A stretch of DNA of 64,000 nucleotides from SZUA-309 sp050185825. Its GTDB lineage: Bacteria > Pseudomonadota > Gammaproteobacteria > Pseudomonadales > Azotimanducaceae. Below, piece after piece: positions 35,064 to 43,136 of this stretch (position 1 is its first letter; every line of letters begins with the position of its first letter). The position numbers were made by a program, and so were the translations under genes. The notes under the pieces were generated by a model. It had not been told where the DNA came from. It did not search any database and was given only the letters and a program-made list of their open reading frames with translations. The stretch is from assembly GCA_050185825.1 (NCBI GenBank), contig JBFWZA010000004.1, positions 124,001 to 188,000 on the forward strand, in the 5' to 3' direction.

Positions 35064-36008
35064 ATGAAAACACCATTCCCCGCACCGGAGATGATCGCCA
35101 GCAACGGCGTGACGCTCGAAACGTTCTGCGCGGGCCCGTCGGACGGCCGGCCCATCGTCCTCTGCCACGGCTTCCCCGAGCACGCCTTCTCCTGGCGGCA
35201 TCAGGTGCCTGCGCTTTCCCGAGCCGGCTACCGGGTGATCGTTCCCAACCAGCGGGGCTACGGCCGCTCCTCACGCCCCGAGGCGGTGGAGGACTACGAC
35301 ATCGAGCACCTGACCGGCGACCTCGTCGGCCTGCTCGACCAGCTCGGCCACGAGGACGCCCTGTTCGTCGGGCACGACTGGGGCGCCATCGTGGTCTGGA
35401 ATCTGGCCATGCTGCACCGTAAGCGCGTGGCCGGCGTGATCAACCTGAGCGTGCCGTTCATGGAGCGCGGCGAGCGGCCGTGGGTGGACTTCTGGGCGGA
35501 GATGCTCGGCGGCGACTTCTACATCGTCCACTTCAATCAGCAGCCGGGCGTGGCGGATGCCGCCTTCGCGGCCAACCCGGAGAACCTGCTGCGCAATCTG
35601 TACCGGACCCGGCAGTGGCTCTCGGAGCCGGTGGACCTCGGCCCGGGCATGGCCATGATCAACATGGCGAGTGCGCAGGGACTGCCCGGCGAGCTCATGA
35701 TGAGCGAAGCGGATCTTCAGGTGTTCGTCGACAGCTTCCGGCACTCGGGCTTCACAGGCCCCATCAACTGGTACCGGAACTTCAACCGCAACTGGCACCT
35801 CACCGCCGACGTGGAGCAGATCGTCCGCCAGCCGGCGCTCATGATCTACGGCTCCCACGACATGGTGCCGCCGTCACCGAAGCTCGACCAGTTCGTCCCG
35901 GACGTGGAAACGGCCACCCTCGAGTGCGGACACTGGATCCAGCAGGAGCGCCCTGAGGAAACCAACGCGCTGATGCTCGGCTGGCTGGCCAGGCACTATC
36001 CGGCCTGA
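35064..36008 (+). CDS. Alpha/beta-fold epoxide hydrolase
   Basis: 314 residues from ATG 35064. HGFPEHAFSWRHQ near residue 35 (oxyanion H-G-x-P), NQRGYGRSSRP, and the nucleophile elbow GHDWGA with Asp instead of Ser (about residue 110) identify an epoxide hydrolase; a cap domain with Tyr (FTGPINWYRN) and a final GHWIQQERPEE with the His complete the site. It hydrolyses an epoxide through an ester intermediate. A second, unrelated epoxide hydrolase is encoded 1 kb away. Confidence 0.92.
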   Translation: MKTPFPAPEMIASNGVTLETFCAGPSDGRPIVLCHGFPEHAFSWRHQVPALSRAGYRVIVPNQRGYGRSSRPEAVEDYDIEHLTGDLVGLLDQLGHEDALFVGHDWGAIVVWNLAMLHRKRVAGVINLSVPFMERGERPWVDFWAEMLGGDFYIVHFNQQPGVADAAFAANPENLLRNLYRTRQWLSEPVDLGPGMAMINMASAQGLPGELMMSEADLQVFVDSFRHSGFTGPINWYRNFNRNWHLTADVEQIVRQPALMIYGSHDMVPPSPKLDQFVPDVETATLECGHWIQQERPEETNALMLGWLARHYPA

Positions 36009-36021
36009 CCCTTCCGGGACG

Positions 36022-36405
36022 TCAGAACACCGCGAGGACGGCGCCGATCAGTCCGGACAGGACCAGCACCAGATTGGCCAGCGCCGTGATCCCGAAACCG
36101 GTGCCGCGCTTCTCGGCGGCTGCCGTGTAGCTCCTGAAGTAGACGGCGCGCCCGATGAGAAACGCCACCCCGGCGGCCACCGCCAGGATCTCATTGGCGT
36201 AGTAACCGGCAGCATACAGCGCCGGCAGGAAGACGATGAGCTGCTCCAGCGTGTTCTGGTGCGCACGGAACGTCCGCTCGAAAGCCGGGTCCCCCGTGAC
36301 CGCCGGTGCTTCGAGACCGGTGCGGACCCGTGCCCGCCCGACCTCGATGCCGAAGTAGAAGTACTCGATCAGCGCCAGCATGGCGATGATGGTGACGTAG
36401 GCCAT
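36022..36405 (-). CDS. MAPEG family membrane protein
   Basis: 127 residues with four predicted helices. The family signature is FERTFRAHQNTLEQLIVFLPAL, close to the E-R-x-x-R/HxN-x-x-E motif of MAPEG proteins such as microsomal glutathione transferase. Probably a glutathione-linked membrane enzyme for lipophilic electrophiles. Located next to epoxide hydrolases, which fits a detoxifying or lipid-handling role. Confidence 0.9.
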   Translation of the reverse strand: MAYVTIIAMLALIEYFYFGIEVGRARVRTGLEAPAVTGDPAFERTFRAHQNTLEQLIVFLPALYAAGYYANEILAVAAGVAFLIGRAVYFRSYTAAAEKRGTGFGITALANLVLVLSGLIGAVLAVF

Positions 36406-36422
36406 GGTTGCTCTCTCCTCTG

Positions 36423-36821
36423 TCAGCCGCGGGTCATGAAGCTCGCGGTCGCCTCCGCGACGACGAGCCCGTCGTCCTCGCGAATGATCTGCCCGTGCAT
36501 CTGCGCCAGTCGCCCACGACGGCTCACGCAGCGGCCTTCGAGGCGCACGGGCACACCGATCGGCAGCTCGCCCCGGTAGCGGACTTCCGCCTTGGCCGTC
36601 ATGCCCTGAATGTCCTGCAACCAGAGCCAGTTCGCCATCACGTCGTCGAGCAGGCTGAAGACGATGCCGCCATGGGTCACACCGGGATAGCCGGCATGCT
36701 CGTCGCGCGACGTGAACTCCGAGCGGCAGACGTCGCCCTCCATGCGGAAGGTGAGCTTCAGACCGATGGGGTTGCCGGTACCACAGACGAAGCAGCCGTC
36801 CGATTCGATTCTGTTGCTCAC
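36423..36821 (-). CDS. PaaI-type hotdog thioesterase
   Basis: 132 residues from GTG 36821, which has a perfect GGAGG five bases upstream; an ATG at 36860 in the same frame would abut the divergent NUDIX start and is less likely. CFVCGTGNPIGLKL is the Cys-containing opening of this hotdog group, and YPGVTHGGIVFSLLDDVMANWL holds the H-G-G...D catalytic helix. Expected to hydrolyse an acyl-CoA thioester. The acyl group is unknown. Confidence 0.88.
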   Translation of the reverse strand: MSNRIESDGCFVCGTGNPIGLKLTFRMEGDVCRSEFTSRDEHAGYPGVTHGGIVFSLLDDVMANWLWLQDIQGMTAKAEVRYRGELPIGVPVRLEGRCVSRRGRLAQMHGQIIREDDGLVVAEATASFMTRG

Positions 36822-36860
36822 GCAGTCCTCCGCGACGCTCGAGCGGGTATCATAATTCAT

Positions 36861-37478
36861 GTGTATCCCATCGAGACCATCCGCGACCGCCTGCGCCGGC
36901 ACGATCCGGAAACGTTTGCCGTGGGCGCCGATACGCGTCAGGCCGCGGTGGCCGTCGTCCTCCGCCAGACTGCGGACAGCGACGGCAACGGCACGGACAT
37001 TCTCTTCATCAAGCGCGCGGAGAAACCGGGCGATCCCTGGTCGGGACACATGGCGTTTCCCGGCGGCCATCGGGAGAAGACCGATGCGGATCTGCGCGCC
37101 GCCGCCATGCGCGAGACGCTCGAGGAGATCGGCCTCGATCTGTCGGCCGCGGACTATCTGGGTTGTCTCGACCAGCAGCGCGCCATGCCGCGCGGCCGGC
37201 CGCTCAACATGCTCATCGCGCCGCACGTGTTCGGTCTCACCGGCGATCCCGAGTTCGTCACCAACCACGAGGTGGACGAGGTGGTGTGGACCCGACTGGC
37301 GCCGCTGGTCAGCGGCGCGCGCCACGACTGGGAGACCCGGCCCCTGGCCGGCCAGCCGACGGTGTTCAACGGCTACCGCCTCGAGGGTGGTCACTTCGTC
37401 TGGGGGCTCACCTACCGGATGCTGAAATCCTTCTTCGCGATTCTGGATCCGCACTGGGTGGAACCGCCCGAACGCTGA
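36861..37478 (+). CDS. NUDIX hydrolase, CoA pyrophosphatase (NudL)-like
   Basis: 205 residues from GTG 36861 (MYPIETIRDRL). The site HMAFPGGHREKTDADLRAAAM is followed by RETLEEIG (RExxEExG), and the spacing between the Gly-Gly and RE matches CoA-diphosphatase-type NUDIX boxes rather than MutT. Upstream IKRAEKPGDPWSGHMAFPGG resembles the NudL UPF0035 region. It probably cleaves CoA or a derivative to phosphopantetheine and 3',5'-ADP. The start is inferred, since no strong ribosome site is visible. Confidence 0.88.
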   Translation: MYPIETIRDRLRRHDPETFAVGADTRQAAVAVVLRQTADSDGNGTDILFIKRAEKPGDPWSGHMAFPGGHREKTDADLRAAAMRETLEEIGLDLSAADYLGCLDQQRAMPRGRPLNMLIAPHVFGLTGDPEFVTNHEVDEVVWTRLAPLVSGARHDWETRPLAGQPTVFNGYRLEGGHFVWGLTYRMLKSFFAILDPHWVEPPER

Positions 37479-37495
37479 CACCCCCGATCGGCGGC

Positions 37496-38887
37496 TCACC
37501 AGCCGCGGAAGGACGCGATGGCGAGCCCCGCTGCCACGCTCGTGAACGGATCGTGCTCCACTACCCGGCCCGGGAAGTGATCGCCGAGTATGCGCTGCAC
37601 GGCCGGGATCAGGCTCGATCCGCCGGTGCAGAGCACGATGTCGATGTCCTGTTCACGCAGTCTCGCGTGCGTGAGCGTGTCGGAAAGTGCCTGCTCCACC
37701 AGCGCGAGCTGATCGCCGATGAGTGATTCGAAATCCGAGCGGCTGAGGCGGATCTCCACATCGAGCTCGGGTATGTCGAGCACCGCTTCCGGGGACGTGG
37801 ACAGCTCGGCCTTGAAGTCCTTGATGGACTGGAAGACCAGATAGCTCAGGTTCTGCGTGATCAGTTCCTTCAGGCGGCTGAACTTGACCGCCGCGGGACC
37901 ACCCTGGTCGATGCGGTCGAATACCGGTGTGGTGTAGCGGTTCTGATTCAGCGTGTAGGTCACCGCCCAGTTGAGCAGCAGGTCCTCATACTCCTCGAAG
38001 GGAAAGTGGGTCTCGATCTCCCGATCCATGCCGCGCCGTTTCCAGCGCTCGCCCTTGCCGAGCATCGGGAACAGCAGCTCACGGAACAGCCGCTGGTCGA
38101 TGTGATCGCCACCGAGCGCGATGCCGTGGGTGGCGATCACGTCGAAGTGCGCGCCGATCCGCTTCAGCACACAGAAATCCAGCGTGCCGCCGCCGAAGTC
38201 CAGGGTGAAGAGGGTCTCGCCGGAAACGTCCGGATTGGCCGTGAGAAAGCTCACCGCCGCCGCGATGGGCTCAGGATAGAAGTGCTGCTGCGTCACGCCG
38301 GCGTATTTGTAGGCCTCGCCGAGCCGGGTGAGCGCCGTCTTGTTACGGAACGCTTCCCGCCCCTCGAAGTTCACCGGATGACCGAGATGCGCGCCGTCGA
38401 AGGCGCCGACGGCCGCGGAGAGCGACTTCCTGATCCTGAGCAGGATCGGCGTAATCAGCGCCACCAGCCGGAACGGATGATCGAACACCATCAGCCGGCG
38501 GACATGGCTGTCGCCGAGCAGCCGTTTGGTGCCGCGGAACAGCCGACCCTGCAGGCCGCTGTCGATCAGCGCCGCGCCGTAGATCTTCTGGGTCACCGTC
38601 TCCACCGGCGCGGGGTGCTCCGAGTCGCCGTGCTCGACGAACTGGCTGGTTTCGCCGACGACCTCCGGAATCAGCTCCACCGTGCGGCCGGTGTTGTCGC
38701 GGATGTACTGGTCGATGGCGTCCTGCCCGGTGAGCGTCTGCAGGTCGCGGTCGATATACGTGGCGGAGGGCATGATGGGATCGTGCCGCTCGAGCTCGAT
38801 GAGGGTCAGCCGCTCACCGTCGTAGACCGCGGCCGCACTGTTCGTGGTACCGAAATCGATACCCACACCCTGACGTCTGCTGGTCAT
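37496..38887 (-). CDS. Hsp70-family protein, YegD-like
   Basis: 463 residues, shorter than DnaK and without its substrate-binding lid. The ATPase domain motifs are GIDFGTTNSAAAVYDG at the start, EPIAAAVSFL, LDFGGGTLDFCVL near 225 and LCTGGSSLIPAVQRIL near 425. This matches the YegD group of actin-like Hsp70 relatives whose role is poorly known. It is the last gene of a four-gene operon (msrA, PPOX, CaiB, this), all joined by 4-base overlaps. Confidence 0.9.
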   Translation of the reverse strand: MTSRRQGVGIDFGTTNSAAAVYDGERLTLIELERHDPIMPSATYIDRDLQTLTGQDAIDQYIRDNTGRTVELIPEVVGETSQFVEHGDSEHPAPVETVTQKIYGAALIDSGLQGRLFRGTKRLLGDSHVRRLMVFDHPFRLVALITPILLRIRKSLSAAVGAFDGAHLGHPVNFEGREAFRNKTALTRLGEAYKYAGVTQQHFYPEPIAAAVSFLTANPDVSGETLFTLDFGGGTLDFCVLKRIGAHFDVIATHGIALGGDHIDQRLFRELLFPMLGKGERWKRRGMDREIETHFPFEEYEDLLLNWAVTYTLNQNRYTTPVFDRIDQGGPAAVKFSRLKELITQNLSYLVFQSIKDFKAELSTSPEAVLDIPELDVEIRLSRSDFESLIGDQLALVEQALSDTLTHARLREQDIDIVLCTGGSSLIPAVQRILGDHFPGRVVEHDPFTSVAAGLAIASFRGW

Positions 38888-40068
38888 GAGGCCGGCGCTT
38901 CCTCGATCAGCGCTGCCGCGTAGGGCGCCAGCTCGTCCGCGCCGAGCGACAGCCAGTCGGCGAGCACCGCGGCGTTGTGCTCGCCAAGAAACGGTGCGCC
39001 GCCACGGACGCCGGTGGTGGCGCCGCTCATCCGGTAGGGCGACTGCGGCACCGGTCGCGTGCTGCCGGCCCGGTCGTCCACCCGGGCAATGGACCCCCGG
39101 TGTGCCACGGTGGGCAGCGCCTGGGCGGCCTGACGGGTGCGCACATCACCCCAGGCCAGATTGGCGCGATCCAGGGCCCCGAGCACGGCCTCCCGGGTGG
39201 TGAGCGTCTCGTTGAAGAGCTTCCACACCGCGCCCCGTCTGGCGGCGATCTTCTGCTCGAGGCTGGCGCCGGCCGGCGTCGGATCGGTCAGGCCGCTGGT
39301 GGCCACGAGCCGCTTCCACACGAAGCGGAAATCCGCCGAGATCATGAGCGTCCCGGCGGCGGTCTCCCAGACCTCGGAGTTCAGCGGCTCCAGATCGGCC
39401 GCGTCATCCAGGGCGTAGTGGACCCGGTCGTCGGTCACCAGGGTGGCGTCCACCATCGCCAGGTCGATGTGCTGTCCCCGACCCGTGCCGTGACGCTGAT
39501 GCAGCGCCGAGAGCACGGCCACCAGGCCGTGCAGGCCGGCGTTGGTGTCGGCCAGCGACGTGACCAGCTCCACCGGCTCGGAACGTTTGCCGCCGGCCAG
39601 CTCCGCGCGCCGGCTCTGACCGTCGATCAGGCCCGTCTCCGCGTGAATGATCGGCGCGTAAGCGGCACGGCCGGACTCCGGACCGTCAGCACCGAACCCG
39701 GAGATGGACAGCATCACGAGCCGCGGGTTGGTCGCCGCCAGCGCGTCGTAGCCGAGATCGAGCCGGGACATCACACCCGGTCGGAAGTTCTCGATCAGGA
39801 TGTCCGCACGCCTGGCGAGCCGCTGCACGAGCTCCCGGCCGGCAGGATCCTTCAGGTTGATGCACATCCCGCGCTTACCGGCATTCTGCTGGAAGTAGTA
39901 GCCCGCGAGCCCGGCGATTCTGCGCCCCCAGAGCCGCGTCACGTCACCTTCCGGCGGTTCCACCTTGACCACGTCGGCGCCCAGGTCTGCCAGCATCCGC
40001 CCGGCAAACGGGCCGGCCAGGACCCGGGACAGATCCAGCACCTTCAATCCTGCCAGGGGCCCGCTCAT
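38884..40068 (-). CDS. CaiB/BaiF family CoA-transferase
   Basis: 394 residues, the usual class III CoA-transferase length. Motifs: LKVLDLSRVLAGPFAGRMLADLGADVVKVEPP, QQNAGKRGMCINLKDPAG, ENFRPGVMSRLDLGYDAL, and GLHGLVAVLSALHQR. The catalytic Asp of the family falls in the DTNAGLHG region (LADTNAG). It transfers CoA between carboxylic acids. The partners are unknown, and the operon context (MsrA, PPOX, Hsp70) gives no clear pathway. Confidence 0.9.
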   Translation of the reverse strand: MSGPLAGLKVLDLSRVLAGPFAGRMLADLGADVVKVEPPEGDVTRLWGRRIAGLAGYYFQQNAGKRGMCINLKDPAGRELVQRLARRADILIENFRPGVMSRLDLGYDALAATNPRLVMLSISGFGADGPESGRAAYAPIIHAETGLIDGQSRRAELAGGKRSEPVELVTSLADTNAGLHGLVAVLSALHQRHGTGRGQHIDLAMVDATLVTDDRVHYALDDAADLEPLNSEVWETAAGTLMISADFRFVWKRLVATSGLTDPTPAGASLEQKIAARRGAVWKLFNETLTTREAVLGALDRANLAWGDVRTRQAAQALPTVAHRGSIARVDDRAGSTRPVPQSPYRMSGATTGVRGGAPFLGEHNAAVLADWLSLGADELAPYAAALIEEAPAS

Positions 40069-40718
40069 GCCGGCGGCCGGTACCCCGCCACGTAGCCCGG
40101 CGGCGCGATGCCCGCCTTCAGATCCTGATTGGGGATGAGCTCCCCCACGGCCGTGAACAGGGGAATGACCCCGGCCCAGACATCCGCGTCCAGGTCGTCC
40201 GGGTCGTCGATGGCGTCGCCGGTGCGGATCTTGGCGGAAGCCTCGGTGATCGGCAGGCGCACCGCGGCGGTTGCGGCCAGCTCCTGCGGTGTCGGGTCGC
40301 GCACCACCTTCTCGTGACCGGGGATCAGCGCGCCGACGAAGGCATCGAGAATCATCCGGTGCTCGGACTCCGGCACCGCCTCACCACGGCCGAACACCAC
40401 CACGGACCGGTAGTTCATGGAGCAGTGGAATCCGGACCGGGCCACCACGACGCCGTCCACGGACATGACGGAGACCGCCGCCAGGCCGCCGGCCGCCAGA
40501 TGCCGGAGCACCGCCGCCTGCCGGTTGCCGTGCAGATAGAGATGATCGCCCCGGCGCACATACAGCGTCGGAATCACCCGCGGTTCGCCGTCCTCCACGT
40601 AGGCCACGTGACAGACCTGGTTGGCATCGAGCACCGCGCGGATCTCGTCTGCCGAATAGACGGCCCGCTTGGCGTTCCGGCGGATGCGCGTCCGGTCGGT
40701 GCCGGCCGTGTCGGTCAT
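40065..40718 (-). CDS. Pyridoxamine-5'-phosphate-oxidase-family flavin protein (NimA-like)
   Basis: 217 residues. A split-barrel flavin-binding domain: RAVYSADEIRAVLDANQVCHVAYVEDGEPRVIPTLYVRRGDHLYLHGN, SVMSVDGVVVARSGFHCSMNYRSVVVFGRG. This resembles the Pyridox_ox_2/NimA-like branch, likely binding FMN, F420 or heme rather than making PLP. It overlaps msrA and the CaiB gene by 4 bases each. Confidence 0.88.
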   Translation of the reverse strand: MTDTAGTDRTRIRRNAKRAVYSADEIRAVLDANQVCHVAYVEDGEPRVIPTLYVRRGDHLYLHGNRQAAVLRHLAAGGLAAVSVMSVDGVVVARSGFHCSMNYRSVVVFGRGEAVPESEHRMILDAFVGALIPGHEKVVRDPTPQELAATAAVRLPITEASAKIRTGDAIDDPDDLDADVWAGVIPLFTAVGELIPNQDLKAGIAPPGYVAGYRPPA

Positions 40719-41380
40719 CCAGCGGAAACCAGGCCGGAAACGTTGCAGCCCACACCGGTGCCGCCGAGGCCGCAGTAGCCGTTCGGCACCTTGGCCAGGT
40801 ACTGCTGGTGGTAGTGCTCCGCGTAGTAGAAGGGGCCTGCGGCCAGAATTTCCGTGGTGATCTGCCCGTAGCCCGCAGCGCTCAGCGCCGCCTGGTAGGC
40901 ATCACGCGAGGCCGCGGCCAGCTCCGCCTGCGCGTCGTCGGCGGTATAGATCGCGGACCGGTACTGGGTGCCCACGTCGTTGCCCTGACGCATGCCCTGT
41001 GTCGGATTGTGCGACTCCCAGAACACCTTCAGGAGCTCGGCGTAATCGACGATTGCCGGGTCGAACACCACCAGCACCACCTCGGTGTGGCCGGTGAGCC
41101 CGGAGCACACCTCCTCGTAGGTCGGGTTCGCGGTGTAGCCGCCCGCATAGCCCGCCGCCGTGCTGAACACACCCGGGGTCTGCCAGAATCGCCGTTCCGC
41201 GCCCCAGAAGCAGCCGAGCCCGAAGACGGCCGACTCCATACCGGCCGGAAACGGCGGCTGCAGCGGATTGCCATTGACGAAATGGGCCGAGGGCACCGGC
41301 ATCCTGGTGCTGCGGCCCGGGAGCGCCTCGCTTGCCGTGGGGGTACGGAGCTTTTTGCCCAACACCTGGTCCAATGCCAT
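40715..41380 (-). CDS. msrA: Peptide methionine sulfoxide reductase MsrA
   Basis: 221 residues from ATG 41380, with AGGAAT upstream. The catalytic C57 is in FGLGCFWGAE. The rest follows E. coli MsrA closely: GYAGGYTANPTYEEVCSGLTGH, FWESHNPTQGMRQGNDVGTQYRS, FYYAEHYHQQYL, and the recycling Cys residues in GYCGLGGTGVGC. It repairs the S-form of methionine sulfoxide using thioredoxin. First gene of the four-gene operon running to 37496. Confidence 0.96.
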   Translation of the reverse strand: MALDQVLGKKLRTPTASEALPGRSTRMPVPSAHFVNGNPLQPPFPAGMESAVFGLGCFWGAERRFWQTPGVFSTAAGYAGGYTANPTYEEVCSGLTGHTEVVLVVFDPAIVDYAELLKVFWESHNPTQGMRQGNDVGTQYRSAIYTADDAQAELAAASRDAYQAALSAAGYGQITTEILAAGPFYYAEHYHQQYLAKVPNGYCGLGGTGVGCNVSGLVSAG

Positions 41381-41443
41381 GGCCGGATTCCTGTCCGAAA
41401 GGAGGCTCGAAATCATACCCTTCATCCTCCCCCAGACAAGTGC

Positions 41444-41449
41444 TATAAG
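41444..41449 (+). promoter_or_regulatory. Extended -10 promoter of the Sel1 lipoprotein gene
   Basis: TG-C-TATAAG is a good extended -10 element. It ends 7 bases before the ATG at 41457, so transcription would start at or next to the start codon. There is no clear -35 hexamer, as often with extended -10 promoters. Confidence 0.5.
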
Positions 41450-41456
41450 TGCGCGC

Positions 41457-43136
41457 ATGCTTTCGCGTCTCTCGTTATTCGTCGCCGCGATCTGCGCGGT
41501 GATGCTCGCTGGCGGCTGCCAGACAGCCCACCACGCCACCTACGGCGAGCTTCATGACAAAGTTGCCAACGGAGAGGCCGTCGACGTTCGCGAGCTCAGG
41601 GAGGCATTCGGGCACGACGTGGCGCTGCCGGAGAACATGGAGCGTCTCTCCGAGCTCGAGCAGCAGGCGCTGCAGCTGGTGGAAGACGAGCCCCTCAAGC
41701 TCGGCTCCATCGGCAGCGCCATCCTCGACATCTACCAGGCGAGCGTCACCGGTCACTACGTGATGACCCGGTTCTACGATCACGTCGAGGCGCCGGAAGC
41801 GGCGGCCGGGCACCTGGACTGGCTGGCGCGCATCAAGGCCGACATGGAACGCTCGGCCGACGGCTCCCGCGAGCGTCCGCTGCCGGTGATGACGTCCGTG
41901 GACGCCCAGATGTACGTGATCTACCAGGGCATGAGCCCGGTGGGCGCCATCTACCAGACCAGCGACGAACATCCCTTCACGCTGCTGATTCAGGCGAGGC
42001 CGGAAGGCGGGCCCATCGAGAACTTCAACTTCGACCTCACCAGCGTCTATCAGGCCATGCGCATGGACTTCGCCACGTCCGTGACCGCGGACGGCAGCGC
42101 CCACACGGACGACGACTTCTCCCCGTTCTCGGTGATCGGCTACCTGGCCAAGCGCGGCGATACCGCTGCACAGGCGGCGATCGGCGCGTTTCTCGCCTCG
42201 CAGAACCGACACAAGGACGCCATCGACTGGCTACGCGCCGCCTCGCGGACGGGCAACCTGGTGGCCAGCAGCGTCCTCGCCCGGCTCTACTGGGAGCAGG
42301 CGAGCAACGCGGAGGACGACGCCGAGCGGGAGGAAGCGCTGGACGAAGTGCTGGAAAATTACCTGCACGCCATCGCTCTCGGCTCCACCGACGCGATGTA
42401 TGCACTGGCCGTGCTCTATCTGAACGGCCAGTACGGGGAGGAGAACCGCTCCTCCGGCGTCACGCTGCTCACCCAGGCCACCGAGGCCAACCACCCCGAG
42501 GCGGCGCTGTTCCTCGCACATCTCTACTACACGGGTGACGTCGTCACGCAGGACCTCGCCAGGGCGCGCGACTACTACGTGCAGGCCTGCCAGCTCGACA
42601 ACGACTTCGCCATCCGCAGCTACGCACGGTTTCTGCTCGACCGTACCGCTGCCCAGCCGGCGGATCCGCGGATCCTGAAGTGGCTGGAAACGCTGGCGAA
42701 GAGCGACGACGCGGAAGCCATGCTGCTGCTCGGCAACTTCCACGCCCGGGGGCTCGGCACGACCCAGAGCTTCTCGAGGGCCGTCCGCTGGTACAGGCAG
42801 GCCGTGAAGACCGCCCCTGCGGACGCCAGCATCGTCAACGAGATCGCCTGGACGCTGACGGTCAGCAACTTCGAGGAGCTGAAGCGCACCAAATATGCCC
42901 GGACCATCATGGACACCCTGATGGAGTCGAATGTGGATGCCCGCGCCCGACCGGAGTACCTGGACACCTGGGCAGCCGCCTACGCGGCCAACGGCGACTT
43001 CGATCGGGCCATCGAGCTGCAGCAGCAGGCGCTGGCCGTCGCCGAGAAAATGCAGTTCGACAGCGTCCTCGACATCCTCCGCGAGCATCTCGACGCCTTC
43101 CACGGCGGCAAGACCATCACCGAAACCGCGCCATGA
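41457..43136 (+). CDS. Sel1-like-repeat lipoprotein
   Basis: 559 residues from ATG 41457. The signal peptide ends in the lipobox LAGGC (Cys at 20), so the protein is lipid-anchored. From about residue 230 on there are Sel1/TPR-like helical repeats (AAIGAFLASQNRHKDAIDWLRAAS, AALFLAHLYYTGDVVTQDLARARDYYVQA, AMLLLGNFHARGLGTTQSFSRAVRWYRQA), which usually mediate protein contacts. The start has no ribosome site and lies just after an extended -10, suggesting a leaderless message. It overlaps mnmH by 4 bases, an unexpected partner for an envelope protein. Confidence 0.88.
   Translation: MLSRLSLFVAAICAVMLAGGCQTAHHATYGELHDKVANGEAVDVRELREAFGHDVALPENMERLSELEQQALQLVEDEPLKLGSIGSAILDIYQASVTGHYVMTRFYDHVEAPEAAAGHLDWLARIKADMERSADGSRERPLPVMTSVDAQMYVIYQGMSPVGAIYQTSDEHPFTLLIQARPEGGPIENFNFDLTSVYQAMRMDFATSVTADGSAHTDDDFSPFSVIGYLAKRGDTAAQAAIGAFLASQNRHKDAIDWLRAASRTGNLVASSVLARLYWEQASNAEDDAEREEALDEVLENYLHAIALGSTDAMYALAVLYLNGQYGEENRSSGVTLLTQATEANHPEAALFLAHLYYTGDVVTQDLARARDYYVQACQLDNDFAIRSYARFLLDRTAAQPADPRILKWLETLAKSDDAEAMLLLGNFHARGLGTTQSFSRAVRWYRQAVKTAPADASIVNEIAWTLTVSNFEELKRTKYARTIMDTLMESNVDARARPEYLDTWAAAYAANGDFDRAIELQQQALAVAEKMQFDSVLDILREHLDAFHGGKTITETAP

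Noticed and set aside
36822..36860. ATG 36860 as start of the PaaI gene
   Set aside because: GTG 36821 has a perfect GGAGG at the right distance, whereas 36860 leaves no room for the divergent gene's control region.
42680..43132. An N-terminal extension of MnmH
   Set aside because: It is a shifted reading of the Sel1 gene; MnmH starts at 43133 with the normal family N-terminus.
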